A stretch of DNA of 64,000 nt, taken from Girardinichthys multiradiatus (taxonomy: Eukaryota > Chordata > Actinopteri > Cyprinodontiformes > Goodeidae). How positions within the stretch are numbered: position 1 is the first letter of the stretch; each line of letters starts with the position of its first letter. Under the pieces are notes generated by a model. That model was not told the origin of the DNA. It saw only the letters and a program-made list of their open reading frames with translations, and ran no database searches. The position numbers and the translations under genes are program-made. Of the stretch, positions 12,051 through 25,785 are shown one piece after another. The stretch is taken from the NCBI RefSeq assembly GCF_021462225.1, contig NC_061797.1, positions 41,620,147-41,684,146 on the forward strand, written 5' to 3'.

Positions 12051-13589
12051 ATTTAAGGAAATATGTCCCTACACATGCGGTCACACAATACATGCTCAAT
12101 TTGTTCAGTTCTCCATCTTTTTCTTTTCTTTTAGTTTTAGAGTTGTTGGCTGTGTGTTATAACAACTGAACTCCCCCTCCATAAGCTCTGTGACTACTTG
12201 CTGACACAGACAGTTACATACAATATGAATCTTGCAGACTTTGCACATCAACACAATTCGCTTTGAAACACCTAGGGTAAAAACATCAAAGATACTCTGA
12301 AGAATCCATTTTTGTAATTCAAACATCCCTTCACTTAAGTACAATTAGCTGCCTTTATGTTCTCCTGAGACTATTTTGTCTATTTCTCAACTTTTGTGAA
12401 ACCTGCTACTCAGTTGGCTGGTGGGGTTTTCCCCAACTTTGTTGCCTCTGTTCTAGCTCACAAATGTGTTTTAGACTTTTGTTTTTATGAAAATAAAAAA
12501 AGATGGAATTTAAACTTGAAGCAACACAATCTAAATGTTGTGCTATTGCACTGATGGACTTAGCTTGTTTTAACAGCCCCACAGTGACAAAATAATAATG
12601 ATCACAGATCTTGCTGCTATAACCTTAACCAAGTCACTTTTCATGGTTTAAATGAACAAACTCATGTAGGATCAGAAACTGTTTTTCCAGCACTGATTTA
12701 ATACAGTCCTGGAAAAAGACTGACATAAATGGTACAACTTTGCAAAGCTGACAGGCAGAAGGAGAGAATCACCAAACGCCTGAGTGATTTGTGCATCTCC
12801 CCAAGCAGCAAGTGATTTGATTCTCTGTGAAGTCATATTGGCAAAAGCATGGAAATCATTTCAAAGCGCTTGTCACAAACGTCAGTCAGAGGAAGATCAG
12901 ACCTAGTCAATACTGAATGCCAATCAATACATAAGTATTCTATAATTTACACTATGTAGTCATTGTGTTCAACTTAATTAACTTTGCTCAAGGTTTTTCT
13001 ATTGGCTCAGGGCTCATTATTCTCCTCTTTGCTCCTTCCTCTCTGGGTACTTTCTTCTGCCCTGGCTGCCTCTTTTCGTGAATGTGCTGCTGATTGCTCA
13101 GCAGTCCTATTGCCTTATGATGAAACCTATTTCTATCGCTTAACACACTAGAAGTAGTCCGCTAAATGTTAAGTTTTATGTGACATAAAAGGGGCAATAA
13201 ATAATGCTGTGAAAAACCTTTTAGGATTTCATTGTGGAGAGGTCTAACAGTCATGACTGATTCTGATTTTACTCTGAGCTGCTATATGCAACAGCTCTCC
13301 TGGGATCAATGTCCTAACATTATAGGCCACTCGACATAAGGAGAAAGAAAAAAAAGATTGCAAATCAGAAATCTGAATTTGCAAAAATGGAGACAAATAC
13401 ATGTAAATCCTCTATCGTCCAGTAAAGCGCTGTGCAAAATATCTGATATACGATTTCTGTATATGTTACAAGTCTTTCTTGTCATCTCAAAGGGTTTTCT
13501 AAATTTCCTTCACTCAAGTACCTGACAGTACAATTTGTTCACTCAAGTACCTGAAAATGTTTTCTAACGTTTTGCACATAGATAACATT
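12051..13589. other. No recognisable gene
   Basis: AT-rich sequence. ACTCAAGTACCTGA occurs twice, near 13513 and 13541, as a small local duplication. Nothing else seen. Confidence 0.45.
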
Positions 13590-13992
13590 TGATTTTGCTC
13601 TCATTTAACCAAAGCACCTTCTTCCACATACTACATGGCTTGGGTTAAACTGCAACTGGGTCTTACTTTCTTTTAGCATTTGCTTTCTTTCTGTCGACAG
13701 ATACTTCCACCTGATCTGGGGATCTCCGAAGCTTCTCCAGAATTACCATGGGCCCTTTGGATGCTTCACTGGTTGATAAATGCTAAAAAGGGTGGATTAC
13801 AAATGTCTGCCAAACTTTTCAGATGTTTTATTTTTCAAAAATATTGAAAACTATATATTCGTTTGCATCACAGTTATGTGCTCTTTTCAGTTGGTACATC
13901 AAACAAAATACCAATGAAATACATTAAGGTTGAGGTTGTAACATGACAAAATGTGGAAAAATTCACGTGGTATGAATACTTTTAAGGCACTG
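13590..13992. mobile_element. Rearranged Tc1 relic: reverse fragment joined to forward 3' end
   Basis: 13590-13780 is minus-strand transposase sequence (AAAGCACCTTCTTCCACATA, CCAGAATTACCATGGGCCCT). 13800-13992 is the plus-strand 3' flank of the same family, ending AATACTTTTAAGGCACTG. The two halves therefore point in opposite directions. Confidence 0.6.
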
Positions 13993-16127
13993 TGTGCTGT
14001 CAGGGCTAGGAACAAAAACCCGACAGAAAATGAATAAAAAAGCAGCCAAAGTTTGAAAGACAGCCTTCAGAAATCCTAACAACTACTTAGCAAGAGCTCT
14101 TAAAAAGACACAAGGTGGAATGGTCTAAATCAGTGGTGTCCAAATGTTCAGTTTCAAGATTTCAATGTGTCAGTAGAAACGTTGCTCTAATTAAAAGATA
14201 AAATCTCCATCTGCATCAACAGCCTGTGCTGGAGGGACAAATATGTACCATCCTTAAATTGGGGTCGGGAGCACAAATTAATTCCCGGTTCACAAGACCA
14301 CGGGTCTTAATCTTTTGTTCTCTATTTTACATCTGGAAGGTTTGACTCTAAATTGTTTGCGCTTAACTGGTTGATTCTCATTGAATTACCTGAAAATGGT
14401 CTCTATGTTTCTTTTAGTTTGGTGAGCCTGAAATCCACTGCCCATGGTGTAGTGCTATAAACCATGAAGGCCACAAGGGCCTGTGTGACATTCAGAGCTT
14501 TGGCTAGCTGACTACCTGCCCCTTTCATACGTTCCCTACCAGGAAATCTGCTCTACAGAGTGGTTTATCAGGAAAATAATTATGAGAGTCAGTAACCAAA
14601 CCTCAAATTACCCAATTCATCCTGAACAATAGAGTAATCCTAAAGTAATTAACCCTTTTTCGGTTCTCATGGAGAATGATAATTGGATTTTGGTTTCCCC
14701 AGCTGTTCTTGGCTGACTCTCACACAAGTATTTTTTTTTTTTTTCAACACACATTTTGATTCATATATTGGCAGGAGAGAGGCCTGGGTTGTCCCAATCG
14801 TTCTCAAGGCTGGAAAAGAGGAAATGTCATAAAGACAAGCCTACAAAGAGTATTCACTTCGTCAACTGCTCCGATGGTTTGTTGTCATGAGGATGTACAG
14901 CCGCGTTATTTATTGCATGACCATCCTGATCAGTCCTGTCCTCAGTCCAAAGGCTTTTTCTGGCTGCAAAACACTCAAGGGGATGGAGATAACTTGATAA
15001 AGAGGGAACAATGACTGCAGGTTGAGGGAGGAAGAGGTGGTTTTGGCCAATACAGTTTACCTTCAGTCTGTAAAAACCAAGCAGTGGCATGAGAGGGATG
15101 CACCATCTACGGAAAGAAGCAGGAGGGGAAAAATGTGAGGAAAGGAAGGCTTTCTGCCCATCTGCTTTCACTGGTAGAAAGGAGGGGTAGAAAACAGAGG
15201 AGGATACCGCAGGGATCACCACTCATGGAGGATTACGGTTAAATATAAGATTACGGCTAAATATAAGAAAATGGTATTTTCCTCTCTTTAAATGGATTCC
15301 TCTGGTTTTTTTTATTTTTAGAAGAGAAATGATATTATGAAATATACAAGAATCATCCTCTCAGACGTACAGCATGCTAATATATTCTGTTATTTTTCAT
15401 GTAGCGGGTAAAATATCTGTTTATAGTTCATCATTCCGAAAAGCAGCACTAAACATCCCTCTTCTTCAAATTAAACCCCACATATATCTACTGAAATGAT
15501 TTACTAATGTGCCAGCAGTCAGTGAAACACAATAGAGGTCATATTTTAAACAGGACCGAGATCACATTTTGGAATTAATCTCTGCAATACAATTTGAAGC
15601 ACTGACTTAATACATAGTGTTTAAAAATTTTGCGATCCTTGCAAGATGGCTTTAAGCCTTCCAAAACGAAAACTGGCAGCTGACTGAATCGGTTTTTGTG
15701 AGTTTGTCTGGAGGGAAGGAGGGAGTAGGGGTCATGCTTGGAAATGGACATTTAGGTGAGACTTATAGCAAATGCCAGGGTGACAATTCAAGCTACTGAT
15801 TCTTGTGTTGACATATCGCAGGAGGGAGGTTGCAGTTCAAGGCTTCATATCATCACATTAAAGTCTGCCTGTCACTGTATTGATTAGCACTCATCAGATG
15901 ATTCCAAACGGGCCAGTGTCTGTATAAAAAGCATGATTAAGATCTGATGAAAATCCATTTGCATTTTAATGTGAAGACAATGCATTAAAATGCATTAAAA
16001 TAAAGACCAAAATAATAATGGAAATGTAATTAAGACAGCTGGGTTATAATTTTGTTAAAAGTTATGGATCACGCAGCAGTAAATCCCTCTTGTTGAGAAC
16101 AAAAACTAAAAGAAAAACATATTAAAC
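13993..16127. other. No recognisable gene
   Basis: The longest open frame is 122 codons (14854-15222, minus), without recognisable motifs. No repeat family identified. Confidence 0.45.
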
Positions 16128-16423
16128 TACCGTAAATTCCGGACAACAGAGCGCACCTGATTAAAAGCCGCACGCTCTAATTTTAGAAAGAAAACCAATT
16201 TTGTACTTGTACAGGCCGCACCGGATTTTAAGCCGCGGGTGTCCCACGTTGTCATATGATTTACACAGAAAGATATTACTACTCATCAATTTCATAGGTC
16301 TACTGTTACCAGGCGAAATGTTTTTGGCGGCATGAAAAAAAACATGCATTAGCCGCACCGTTGTATAGGCCGCAGTGTTCAAAGTGTGGAAATATAGTGG
16401 CTTATAGTCCGAAATTTACGGTA
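16128..16423. mobile_element. Short non-autonomous DNA element with terminal inverted repeats
   Basis: A 296-bp element with 16-bp inverted ends, TACCGTAAATTCCGGA and TCCGAAATTTACGGTA. Internal sequence has repeated AAGCCGCA/AGGCCGCA motifs. No coding capacity. It resembles a repeat family common in vertebrates, but I cannot assign a superfamily. Confidence 0.8.
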
Positions 16424-16553
16424 AATAGTTTTAAAACTTTAGACACTGATGCTCTTGCTTATGGATTTGATGTACATTGAGTCATGGTTTGTACTTTTAT
16501 TGTAAAAACCGAGGAAGACTGGTCAGGAATAAAAATGTAACAATAACAATATT

Positions 16554-17472
16554 CTAGGCGTTGAAGATCTGTCAGTCAAATGGGAAGGAGTATGGAACAA
16601 GTGCAAACCTATCAAAACACAATCGTTCACCTCAGTTGGCAAGGACAGCATTAATTAGAGAGGAAGCCAAGTGGTCCACAGGTCAGCTGGGAGAATCTGT
16701 TGAAAGAACTACTATTAGCTATGCACGCCATTAATCTGAACTTTATAGAAGAGTGGCAACAATAAAGCAATTATTCCAAAAGAAGGCCATAAGTAGTCTC
16801 ATTTACAAGCCATGTAGGAGACAAAGGCAACATGTTAAATACGGTGCTTAAATCTGATTAGACCAACAATTATATTTTTGGCCTTCATGGGAAAATCTAT
16901 GTTTAGTGAAAAACTAAAACACAATGAACTCACCATCCCCCAAACATGGTGGTGGCAGCATCATGCTCTGGAAATGCATTTCTTCAGCAGGAGCAGGAAG
17001 GCTGGTTAAAGTTGATAAGAAGATGGATGGAAGATTAAAACAAAAAATATTCATGATCCAATCAAAATCCAGAAGTTGAGAAAGTCCAGTTAATTGAGAA
17101 GTTGCGGCAACACTTGAAACTTGCTGTTTAGAGATGCTTTCCATCCGATGTGACTGAGCATGAGTTATTTTGCAGAGAAGAATGGGAAAAGATTTGTTTG
17201 GTTTATTTTATTTACAAAGCTGGAAGAGACACATCCCAAAAGACTTGCATGTGTAATTGTAGCAAAGGTGGTTCTGCATATGCATGCAGTGCTTTTCAGA
17301 TTTTTTTTTGTAGAATATTTGACATTTTTAATTTTCACATCACTTCACAATTAGGCAGACTTTTATATTAAGCTGTCACATTAATTCTCAAAAACGTTGA
17401 TTGAAGCATGTTGTTCCAATTTGACAAAACGTGTAAAGATTTGAGGGGTATGAATACCTTTGCAAAACACTG
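16554..17472 (+). pseudogene. Tc1 transposase relic (CAGTGCCTTG family)
   Basis: Recognisable blocks in family order: GGAAGGAGTATGGAACAAGT, GGGAGAATCTGTTGAAAGAA, CCATCCCCCAAACATGGTGG (the HGGG region), AGAAGTTGCGG, ACATCCCAAAAGACTTGCAT and GCAAAGGTGGTTCTG. It ends at the terminal repeat AATACCTTTGCAAAACACTG. The second-Asp region is deleted at about 17040-17090. Many frameshifts. Confidence 0.75.
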
Positions 17473-17612
17473 TACATTTATTTAGTTTTTTTAACTGTGT
17501 CCTGTCTGGCAGAGTAGCACTCAGAATTCTTGTCTGAGTGCCAAGAAAAAGCCCAACATATTTACTTGTACAAGTGGAGAATTACAGCTAACGTTTAAAG
17601 CTCTGCTTGATA

Positions 17613-18480
17613 TTTATAAAATAAACTTTATTAGAAACTGCTTTGGGATTATTTCAGTTGTTACAAACACGGTGACAGAAACAAAACAGAAGAAAATAAG
17701 AAGCACAACAGAGAGAGAGATGGGGCAAAAAGGAAAAGGGGAGAGAAGAAGAAAAGAATGGAGGAGCCACAGTGCAGAAGCCCCAGGGAGCTGCAGAGAC
17801 GAGCCCATAGGCCCCTACGGCAGCCGCCTATGTCCGAGTGGACTACCCACCAGCCGCCCCAGTGCAGGCACAACACACCTGACTGCTAACAGCAGCCCAG
17901 CACCCGGCCAGGGGCCAGAGCCACAGAAGGAAGCATTGGAGGAAGGCCACCACAGCATGCCAAGGACCGGGCACCCAGTCAACTCCATACCCAAACCCTG
18001 GAGGTGCCCCGCTGCGCTAAGCATGGCTGGCCAGCCGGCCCCTCCACCAAAGCAAAGCCACATCCCAATCAACACCGCACACTGCGGCACCCAGTGTACC
18101 CCCCCCAACCGACAGACTGGGCACTGAAGCCAGGGACTGAGATCCAAGGAAATTCAAGCGATCCCGAGAACGGATCGCTTGGGAGGATTGCCATCCCCCC
18201 CTTAACCACCAAAACCCTCGAACCCCGATCCCCTGCCCCGACACCCAGGCCCCACCCGAAGAAGCCACCAGCCCCCAACAGAAAGGAGCCAGCCGGAAGC
18301 GCGCGCAGCAACGACCACTCCAAAAAAAAGACCAGACCAGCCGGCCCAGTGCAATCAGAATATGCCACACAAAGGAGGACACATGACCAACATGCACAAC
18401 CACCCCCAAACCCACGGGGCAGAGCCAACAAAGTGCCTAGTCCCTGATGCCTGGCACCGGACTGCAGCCACAACCACTGT
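17613..18480 (-). repeat. GC-rich dispersed repeat, minus-strand oriented
   Basis: A block of about 0.87 kb, far richer in C (plus strand) than its AT-rich surroundings. A purine-rich start (GAGAGAGAGATGGGGCAAAA) leads into CCACCAGCCGCCCC-type sequence. On the minus strand the far end carries CTAATAAAGTTTATTTT at about 17620-17636. This looks like a polyadenylation signal near the 3' end of a retroelement or an inserted transcript. Several overlapping open frames on both strands reflect composition. I do not recognise a protein. Confidence 0.5.
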
Positions 18481-21400
18481 ACATTTCTGTGGTCCAGTGT
18501 GACCTTATCTTTGTATGCCTAATAATGTTTGTTTTAGTTAGTTTAACTTCCAGTTTATTTTTGAAATGTGTTTTCCCCCACACCAGTTTCTCTCTCCCCT
18601 TAGTTTATTTCTGTGTTTTGCTCTTTCCTTGCACATGTGGTTCATCAGTTACAATATCTGACCCAATTTAAATTCTACACTCTTCTTTTAGTCAGTTCAC
18701 TTCACTGTTTTTATGTGCAACCATTTCCAGGTCTGTAACTCGGCTCAGCTCATGTTGTTGTTCTACATTAAAGCCCTTGATCATCTGGATGAGCTAGTTA
18801 GTCTTCGTTTTAACCTCAAATCAGCACCAATTTAATTTCTAGCATGCACTGATGTAGTAAATAACATTAAAAGAGATCTAAGAAGTAGAAATATTTGTTA
18901 AAAAGAGAAGTGGTGAAGTACTTTAGAAGCCGTAGTTCGTGTCGCCATAAGCAGAATTAATAACACACAAGGAAATCCATTTTGACAGACTCTCATTATC
19001 CACTGAGCCCATCACATTTCACACATCTCCACCTGATGATAGACACCATTATCTTCATTGCAGACTCCATATTATCACCTTTTTATATAAAATACTACAA
19101 TTTCCACCCTACAGCCAGTCAACACCTTCCCCTAACTCAGTGTCCATCGCTGATCACCTTAATGTTTTAGCAGAGTATAAAAGAAGCAGAGTGGCGAGAA
19201 TTTTTTTTCAGGTGGAGGCAGAGCAAGAAACATGAGTGTGGATATCTGGTCAGCAAATTGCGGCCATCAGTTCTGCGTATGCTTTCATTAACTAAATCCC
19301 CTCTGACACACACATCAGCATGGTAATACAGTCACTCATGTACACGGGCACAGACATTCATACTGACGCAAGAGAAAATTACTGCAAATCAGGCATTTAC
19401 ACAATATTTGCAACCAAACTGGCACATGTCAAAGGGCTTTGATGGTAGGATTTTAGAAGGGTGGAAAAAAAACACTAATGCGGATATGTTGTAGTTACTG
19501 AATGTTTCTGAGTGCTTTGGGGTCGTGGCTGCCAAAAAATATTGAGCCATGTCTACATGTAACCCACATCAGAAGATATGGAATTCAAATAATTTAAAAT
19601 ACAAACCCAATTTAGGGGACAAATAGATTTCAAATGTTTTTGTGCAAAACATCTACCATTTACCAATAACTGCTCTGCAAATCTCCACACTCCAGTTTGC
19701 TCCCTCTGGCCAACAAAAATATGCTCCTAATTTCCATGTCCTTCTGAGATGTTAATATTAAAATACTGTAATTAATGTAAAAGTCAAGCCACACTTTTCC
19801 CCTATTCTAGTGTAAATGTCAAGTTGAAGGGAGTTATCTGGCAAAACAAAACCCAACTTGAGACACAGACATATGCAGGGCTTTAACCCTGACGCCTGTA
19901 GGGTAATGGTTGGATTAATTACTGCTGAGTGTGACCGAAGAAGAAGTAGAACAGATTATCCCAGATGCTGCAGAAAAAGCTTTAGAACTAGTCCCTCCAT
20001 GGCTGCCAACTCAGCTGCTGGGATGTCACCCTAACCTTGCTGATGTAGGTTGCAGAGCAAAAACCACAAAAAGGTAAAATAAGAGGCTCATAGTTTTTTT
20101 TCTCATTAGCATCAGATGACAAGCAGCCGGCTGAAAGCCAACCCTTCTCTCAGCAGGCAGGCATCAGAGCAGGAGAATAATGTGTAATTACAATAGACAA
20201 TCTAAAACAAAGTCCTTCACTTACAATGAGTTCCTCCTGGAGACGGGAAGGTTACCTCAAGGGGGAATTCTAATGAAGCAGATGGCTGAGTGCTCACAGG
20301 GGCAGGCACAGATTGTCCTTCTTTTTTCCAGTCTGCCAACATTTCCAGCATTCTGAGGAGCTTCACCTGTCTCTCGACTGCTCTTTGTGTGCATTTCAAT
20401 TCATGTGTGTGACTTTTGCTTACAGAAAATAAAAATAAAAACACAAGCTGTGAGAGAGAAAGAAGCAAATGATCTACCAAATTATTAGGAACATGGAAAC
20501 AAAAGAGGCATTACTTTGCTCCTGTGAGCTGTTCTTATAGAACAAGGTGTTACTTGTAGGTTGCTGTGACACACAAAACTTGCATGTTGTATTTGTGAAA
20601 AAAAACAAAACACAAAAAAACCCAGGCAGGCGTTTTGTTATATTTTATTCTATACTGTTTTATTTCATCCGATATGTGTGCTTATGGACAGTTCACACCA
20701 TTTTACCTCCACACACACATCTAGCCACTTATGCCAAGCATCCTTAGACACTGTGTGGGTAGGTACGAAGTCCTATCAAGTCACACTGTATCCACACAGC
20801 GCCTTATTGCATTTTCCCCATAGTTTCCATGGTAAAAATAGATATCCATTGATCAATAGCAAAGTGATCAAAATGCTGTCCTCCGCAAAAGGGTGAGAGT
20901 CCTCATTAGAAGTGTTAAACCAGTTAATGCTTTCAAGAAAAACCAAAGAAAACTGACTGGGGGAAAAAGTCCTCTTCCTTCCAGATCCTGTATTGTTACA
21001 AAGCAAAGAGATCCAGCAATGAAAATGCCTTGACTTCAAAAATGATGAACTCTGTACATACATACAGTTTGGTGTTCATTGCTTATTATTATGGGGTGTG
21101 GTGCAGATATCTGTCATAAGAAGAACCTAACATAATACAGAAACATAAATATGTCCTATGTAAATTTATTAATCAGTATAAGTGAGTACCCTTTTGTCAT
21201 TATGCTCTCAACATCAGATTATGTGGATTTATAGTACGTACTTCAGCAAATGAAAGACAGCTCAGAGAGGCGGGACTTTTATTTTCATTTTTTTTTTATG
21301 TAAACCCTCGTCTCACGAAATAGTGTAAAATGTGGCCTTTTCTGTTTCTCTCCAATCTAATCTGGTGAAGAGCATCCCCACCTTTGACATCAACACAGAG

Positions 21401-22348
21401 TTGTCTGATCAGCTAGAACCAAAATGGAAGTGTACAATATGTATTTGGCAAATTTGAGTATGTGTTTTGTTGTTTTTCATTTGGTTTAGAAACCAGGTAA
21501 GTTTTTAAACATGATGTTTTAATGTAGCCTGCTTAAACTCAGTCATATTTGGGTTACATAACATTGTCTGACAGCCCACCTTTTGCTCAAACTTACATGA
21601 CTGACTTGGAAGTTAATCCACTTCACTGGAACAGCTACAATACATAATAGTTTAGCACATAACAACAAACCCATTATCAAAGGGTAAAATCTGTCTTCAT
21701 GTTACCTCCAATTAACACCAGCTTGAAAAAATTGGATGCAAATAATTGTTTCTGGAGGGATTTGATGAGTCTGTGGCCAGAGATCAAAGACCAAAGGGCT
21801 TCAAAAAAATAAAAGTAAAAGAAACAACAAAAAACAAAAACCTTCCCTAAAAATCACAGGTTTTGTTCTGCAACAACTAACCCTCTTTCTAATCAAATTG
21901 GTGCATTCACTAACTTATACTTATGAGCAAGCGGGGTAACACAAAACTGGCACATCCAAAATCTTAATTTGAAATAGGTTAAAATATATTATGTTTTCAC
22001 TGGGTTACATTTGTTCATTCTTAACTAGGAGGATTAATACCTATTTACACAGTGAGAACTAATGATTTATCTGGTTCTTAAAGGAATGTGTTCCATTCCA
22101 GAGTGGGAAAAATGCCCAAAGATAGATCTTTCCTAGGATACGAGATTCAGCGTAACATTAAGCAACAAAAATGGAAGAACACCAACCAGAATTTGAGCAT
22201 GCTGCTTCAAAGACCTGGAAATGCTACAGAGCGGTCATGATCTTAAACCAACAACTACTATCTGTGTGAAATCACATCGGCCCCGATTTCCAGGACCACA
22301 GGGACAAATGGCCCTGTGGAGACAGCTTGAGTGACAGTTCTTTCACTT
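18481..22348. other. No recognisable gene
   Basis: Nearly 4 kb of AT-rich sequence with open frames of at most 95 codons. The T-rich start (18490-18760) may be a retroelement scrap linked to the GC-rich repeat before it. Nothing else assigned. Confidence 0.45.
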
Positions 22349-23004
22349 ATGCCCCTTTTCCACTAGTCCCTACTTAGAGCTGTTTGCTATGGTTCTAATC
22401 GCTTTTTCAGCGTTTCCATTGGTAACGGTTAAGTGGAACCGCTACTATTTTCGTATCTACTTACTTGTGGTTCCAACCGTTCTGAGTCATACTGAAAATG
22501 CAATGTCAAAAAGTTGTCGTTCACTGATTGGATAGGGGGCGGCATCACTAGTCACAGCATATTTCAATAACTAATATCTTCAATTGTTAAATCATTTTAA
22601 GCTGGGTTTATTGTGTATATAAGAACTGTTATCGCAAACTAGCAATATGCAGCTTTGGCTTACCCTCACGCGTCCTCTAGTTCGTATCTTTCCATTTAAA
22701 TGGCATTGCTTGTCCCTTTCTCTCCTGTACTTATCCACAGTGCTTTGAGTCTTGCTGCCCAGAGCCTTCCCTGCCTCTCTTCTTTCAATCAGAGTCTGAC
22801 AACAGCCATAAACAGAGCAGCAGCCTAGGCTGTTGTGTTTTTTGTGTCTCTATATCACATCACTTCGGGCCGTGGGTCCACCTTGCTATTAACAATCCCG
22901 CCCTCATTGAGATGGTACTCAGTTCTAAAGGAAAATCAAGGAGGATCAAACCACGTCAAACTGACCCGACCTTAATAGATTAGATACTAATGGAAAAGGG
23001 GCAT
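22349..23004. mobile_element. Non-autonomous DNA element, ATGCCCCTTTTCCA ends
   Basis: A 656-bp element with inverted ends ATGCCCCTTTTCCACTAGT and ACTAATGGAAAAGGGGCAT. Possible 3-bp target duplication (TTA left, TTT right) if the ends are taken at TGCCCC. That would suit a PIF/Harbinger-type element. No transposase. Confidence 0.7.
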
Positions 23005-23194
23005 TTGTAATGCACTTCATAATGCAACCTGGAGTTAGTTCATTCATTTATTAAAGGGAGGAGCTTCTGGCTTTGAAAACAATGGGACAAGCAGGAATAC
23101 GACAAACCACCTTAGCAGAGTTGAGGAGGCAACCCAGGGGCTGCAAGGCTGGGCCTAAGCTAAAGGCTAGGCAAGAGGATAACCATAGGAGCTA

Positions 23195-24480
23195 CAGACC
23201 ATCAGTTGGGATATATGAACTCACTGCTGAACAAGATCGATGAGCTGACTGCCCAAAACATCCAGCAGATTTACTGTGAGAGCAGCTTGTTCATCTTCAC
23301 ATGTGACTTTAAGGACGCCACTTGGGGCTCTACTTTAGCTGCTTTTCACCAGGTTGTGGGATGTCCAACAAGGATCAACAGTACAGTTGACTTACTGTTT
23401 GTTACCATTAAGCATGCATACAAACTGGACAAGATCTTCAACAGGTCATTAAACCAATTTTGATCAGGGAAGTGGAACATTGAGGATTCTCTTCCTGGAC
23501 TTCTCCGGTGCTTTTAATACTATCCAGCCATGTGCTTCAGGACAAATTGTACAAGATGCAAGTGGACCCCCGCCTGGTTGCTTGGATTTCTAGATACTGG
23601 TCAGCAGCAACAGAGCACCACAGGGCATGGTGCTGGTCCCTCTTCTCTTCACCCTGTACACTTCGTACCTCTGCAACAATTCTGAGTTGTGTCATGTTCA
23701 GAAGTTCACAGATGACACGGTCATTGTTGGATGCATCAGGGAAGATGGAGAGGATAAGCATAGGAGCCTGCTGAGGGACTTTGCTGTCTGGTTGCTACAC
23801 TAACCTTCTTCAGCTCTAGACCTTAAGGACAAAGGAGCTGATTAGTAATTTTAGAAAGTCCAGACCAGGGCCAAGACCAGTTTTTAGCAAGGGGGCTGAG
23901 GTGGAGGCTGCACACTTCTATAAGCACCTTGGACAGCCTAATTTGCTGTCTAGCAAATTAGGCCGGACAACACACACTGACCATCTGTACAGGAAAGCGA
24001 GAGAAGGCTGTACTTCCTGGGGAGGCAGCCGTATTTTAATAACAGCAGGAAACTCCTGTGGACGTTCTATCAGTTTGTGGTAGCCAGTGTTTTCTTCTAC
24101 CAGGTGGTATGCTGGAAGGATTCATCCAGACTGGATAAACTTATCAGGGGGGCAGATCTGTGGCATAAAATTGGACTCTCCATGCTGCATTATGGTGAAA
24201 TAGCTGGACATTATGGATGATGCCAGTCAACCCCTGAATACAATCATCAGCACGACTAACAGTTTGAAGAACTACTTTGTTCCTTGTGACATCAGACTGT
24301 ACAACTTCTCACTGGTGGTGAGGAGAGGTAACATGAGGACAGAGAATGGGAGTAGCAGTGCAAGTATTTTTTATTTATTTCTGTATTTCTTTGCTGTTTT
24401 TTTTATTTTTATTTTTTTGCTTACTATTGGTTTGCTGCTGGAATTTAATTTTTTCTGAAGGGATCAATAAAGTTTTATCC
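23195..24480 (+). mobile_element. Rex1/CR1-like LINE relic
   Basis: Degenerate non-LTR element. An endonuclease-side piece (23206-23463) reads NKIDELTAQNIQ and CDFKDATWGSTLAAFHQVVG with DLLFVTIKHAYK. RT pieces follow in shifted frames: FLDFSGAFNTIQP (about 23490), the KLYKMQVDPRLVAWI helix region, then sequence matching KFTDDTVIVGCIREDGED. A 3' part (23950-24330) matches the conserved tail region (VRLYNF-like near 24290). It ends GGGATCAATAAAGTTTTATC at 24480, a typical 3' end of this clade. Many stops and deletions; dead. Confidence 0.75.
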
Positions 24481-25386
24481 AAAACCAGTACCCTAAATGT
24501 CTCCAGGAGGAAAGGGAGCTTATTTATACTATTTCTGTTCTGAGGAATGGGTATTCCTGACCTACTGTACATTGGACATGCATTAATATGAGTAACAGAT
24601 GTTACTCATATTAATAATTACTAATCCATTAAAATAATATATATATATATCTCAAAGGCTCAAAACAAACATGTCAGGCACTTCTTTCTGTCTCTTTTGT
24701 TGTCTTTTCCAATAACCTGAGTTTGAAGCATTTGGACACGATGCTGATAGTCATGATCTTTCAACTACCCTTCACTGCTGTCTCCTCTCCTGATCTCAAA
24801 AAGCAGTCTTCCTCCCATGTTTGTATGGGTGTCACAGGCGAACGTAATGAAAATAGTTCTCTGCATGAGAAAGTGAGTCATCGTTGTTTTTCTTTATTCT
24901 GCTCTCTCAAAAGACAAAAAGTTTCAAGCGTATCTAATTCCCAACTAATTCTCCAGAAAAGTGCTTTCTCCATGCTGCATTATGCTACAGATGCAGTAGT
25001 GTGGCAAAACGTGTGAGAGGATGGAAATAGAAAAATCTGCTCGAAGAGTAAACATTTCTGTCAGGTGAAAATCTTGTTACTCCAATTTCAGCTATATTCA
25101 TATCTTTACTCTGAGAGAAGGATTACATGGTCTACTGTGAGTTGAAAACATTCCATGACCCTGAGGATTATAAACTCTCTTTTCATTTCCAGTAAAGAAA
25201 TTCATGTCTTCATAGTCATCAATCATATACTTATTTTCTGCAATTTCTCCAAAATGCCAAGACAGGCACGTTTGCAAAGACGTTTGCCCAGATGAACTCC
25301 AGAGGACATCATGCAGCTTGTATCAACTCTCTGACAGTGACAGATTTAAATGGTAACATGCTCATCCATCCGTTTACTAAACCACT
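24481..25386. other. No recognisable gene
   Basis: Contains a small palindrome (ATATGAGTAACAGATGTTACTCATAT, about 24586-24611), a short AT repeat near 24638, and a 97-codon open frame (24723-25016) without domain character. Confidence 0.4.
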
Positions 25387-25785
25387 TACAGTGCCTTGAC
25401 AAAGTATTCATACCACTTAAAATTCTCTACATGTTGTCTTGTCTTACTGGGATTTTATGTGATAGAGAAAAACAAAGTAGCTCATAAAAATGAGATGGAA
25501 GAGATATGACTAACAATTTTCAAATTTCTTTTCAGAATAAATATCTGACAAGTGTGGAATGCATATGTATTCATACCCTCTGAGTCAATTGTACATTTCA
25601 TTACACATGCAAGTCTTTTAGGGTATATCTCTACCAGCTTTACTCCTCCAGAAACTGAAATTATTGCCTATTCTTCCTAGCAAAATATTCAATCTCAACC
25701 AGAGGTGGAGAGTATATGTGGACAAAATGTTTTAATTATTTCCGGTCTGGACTTTGTTTGGGCCATTTTAGTGTGCTTTGATCTA

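Noticed and set aside
17672..18473. Several 110-151 codon frames on both strands
   Set aside because: All six directions are relatively open because of the C-rich, stop-poor composition. None has recognisable motifs.
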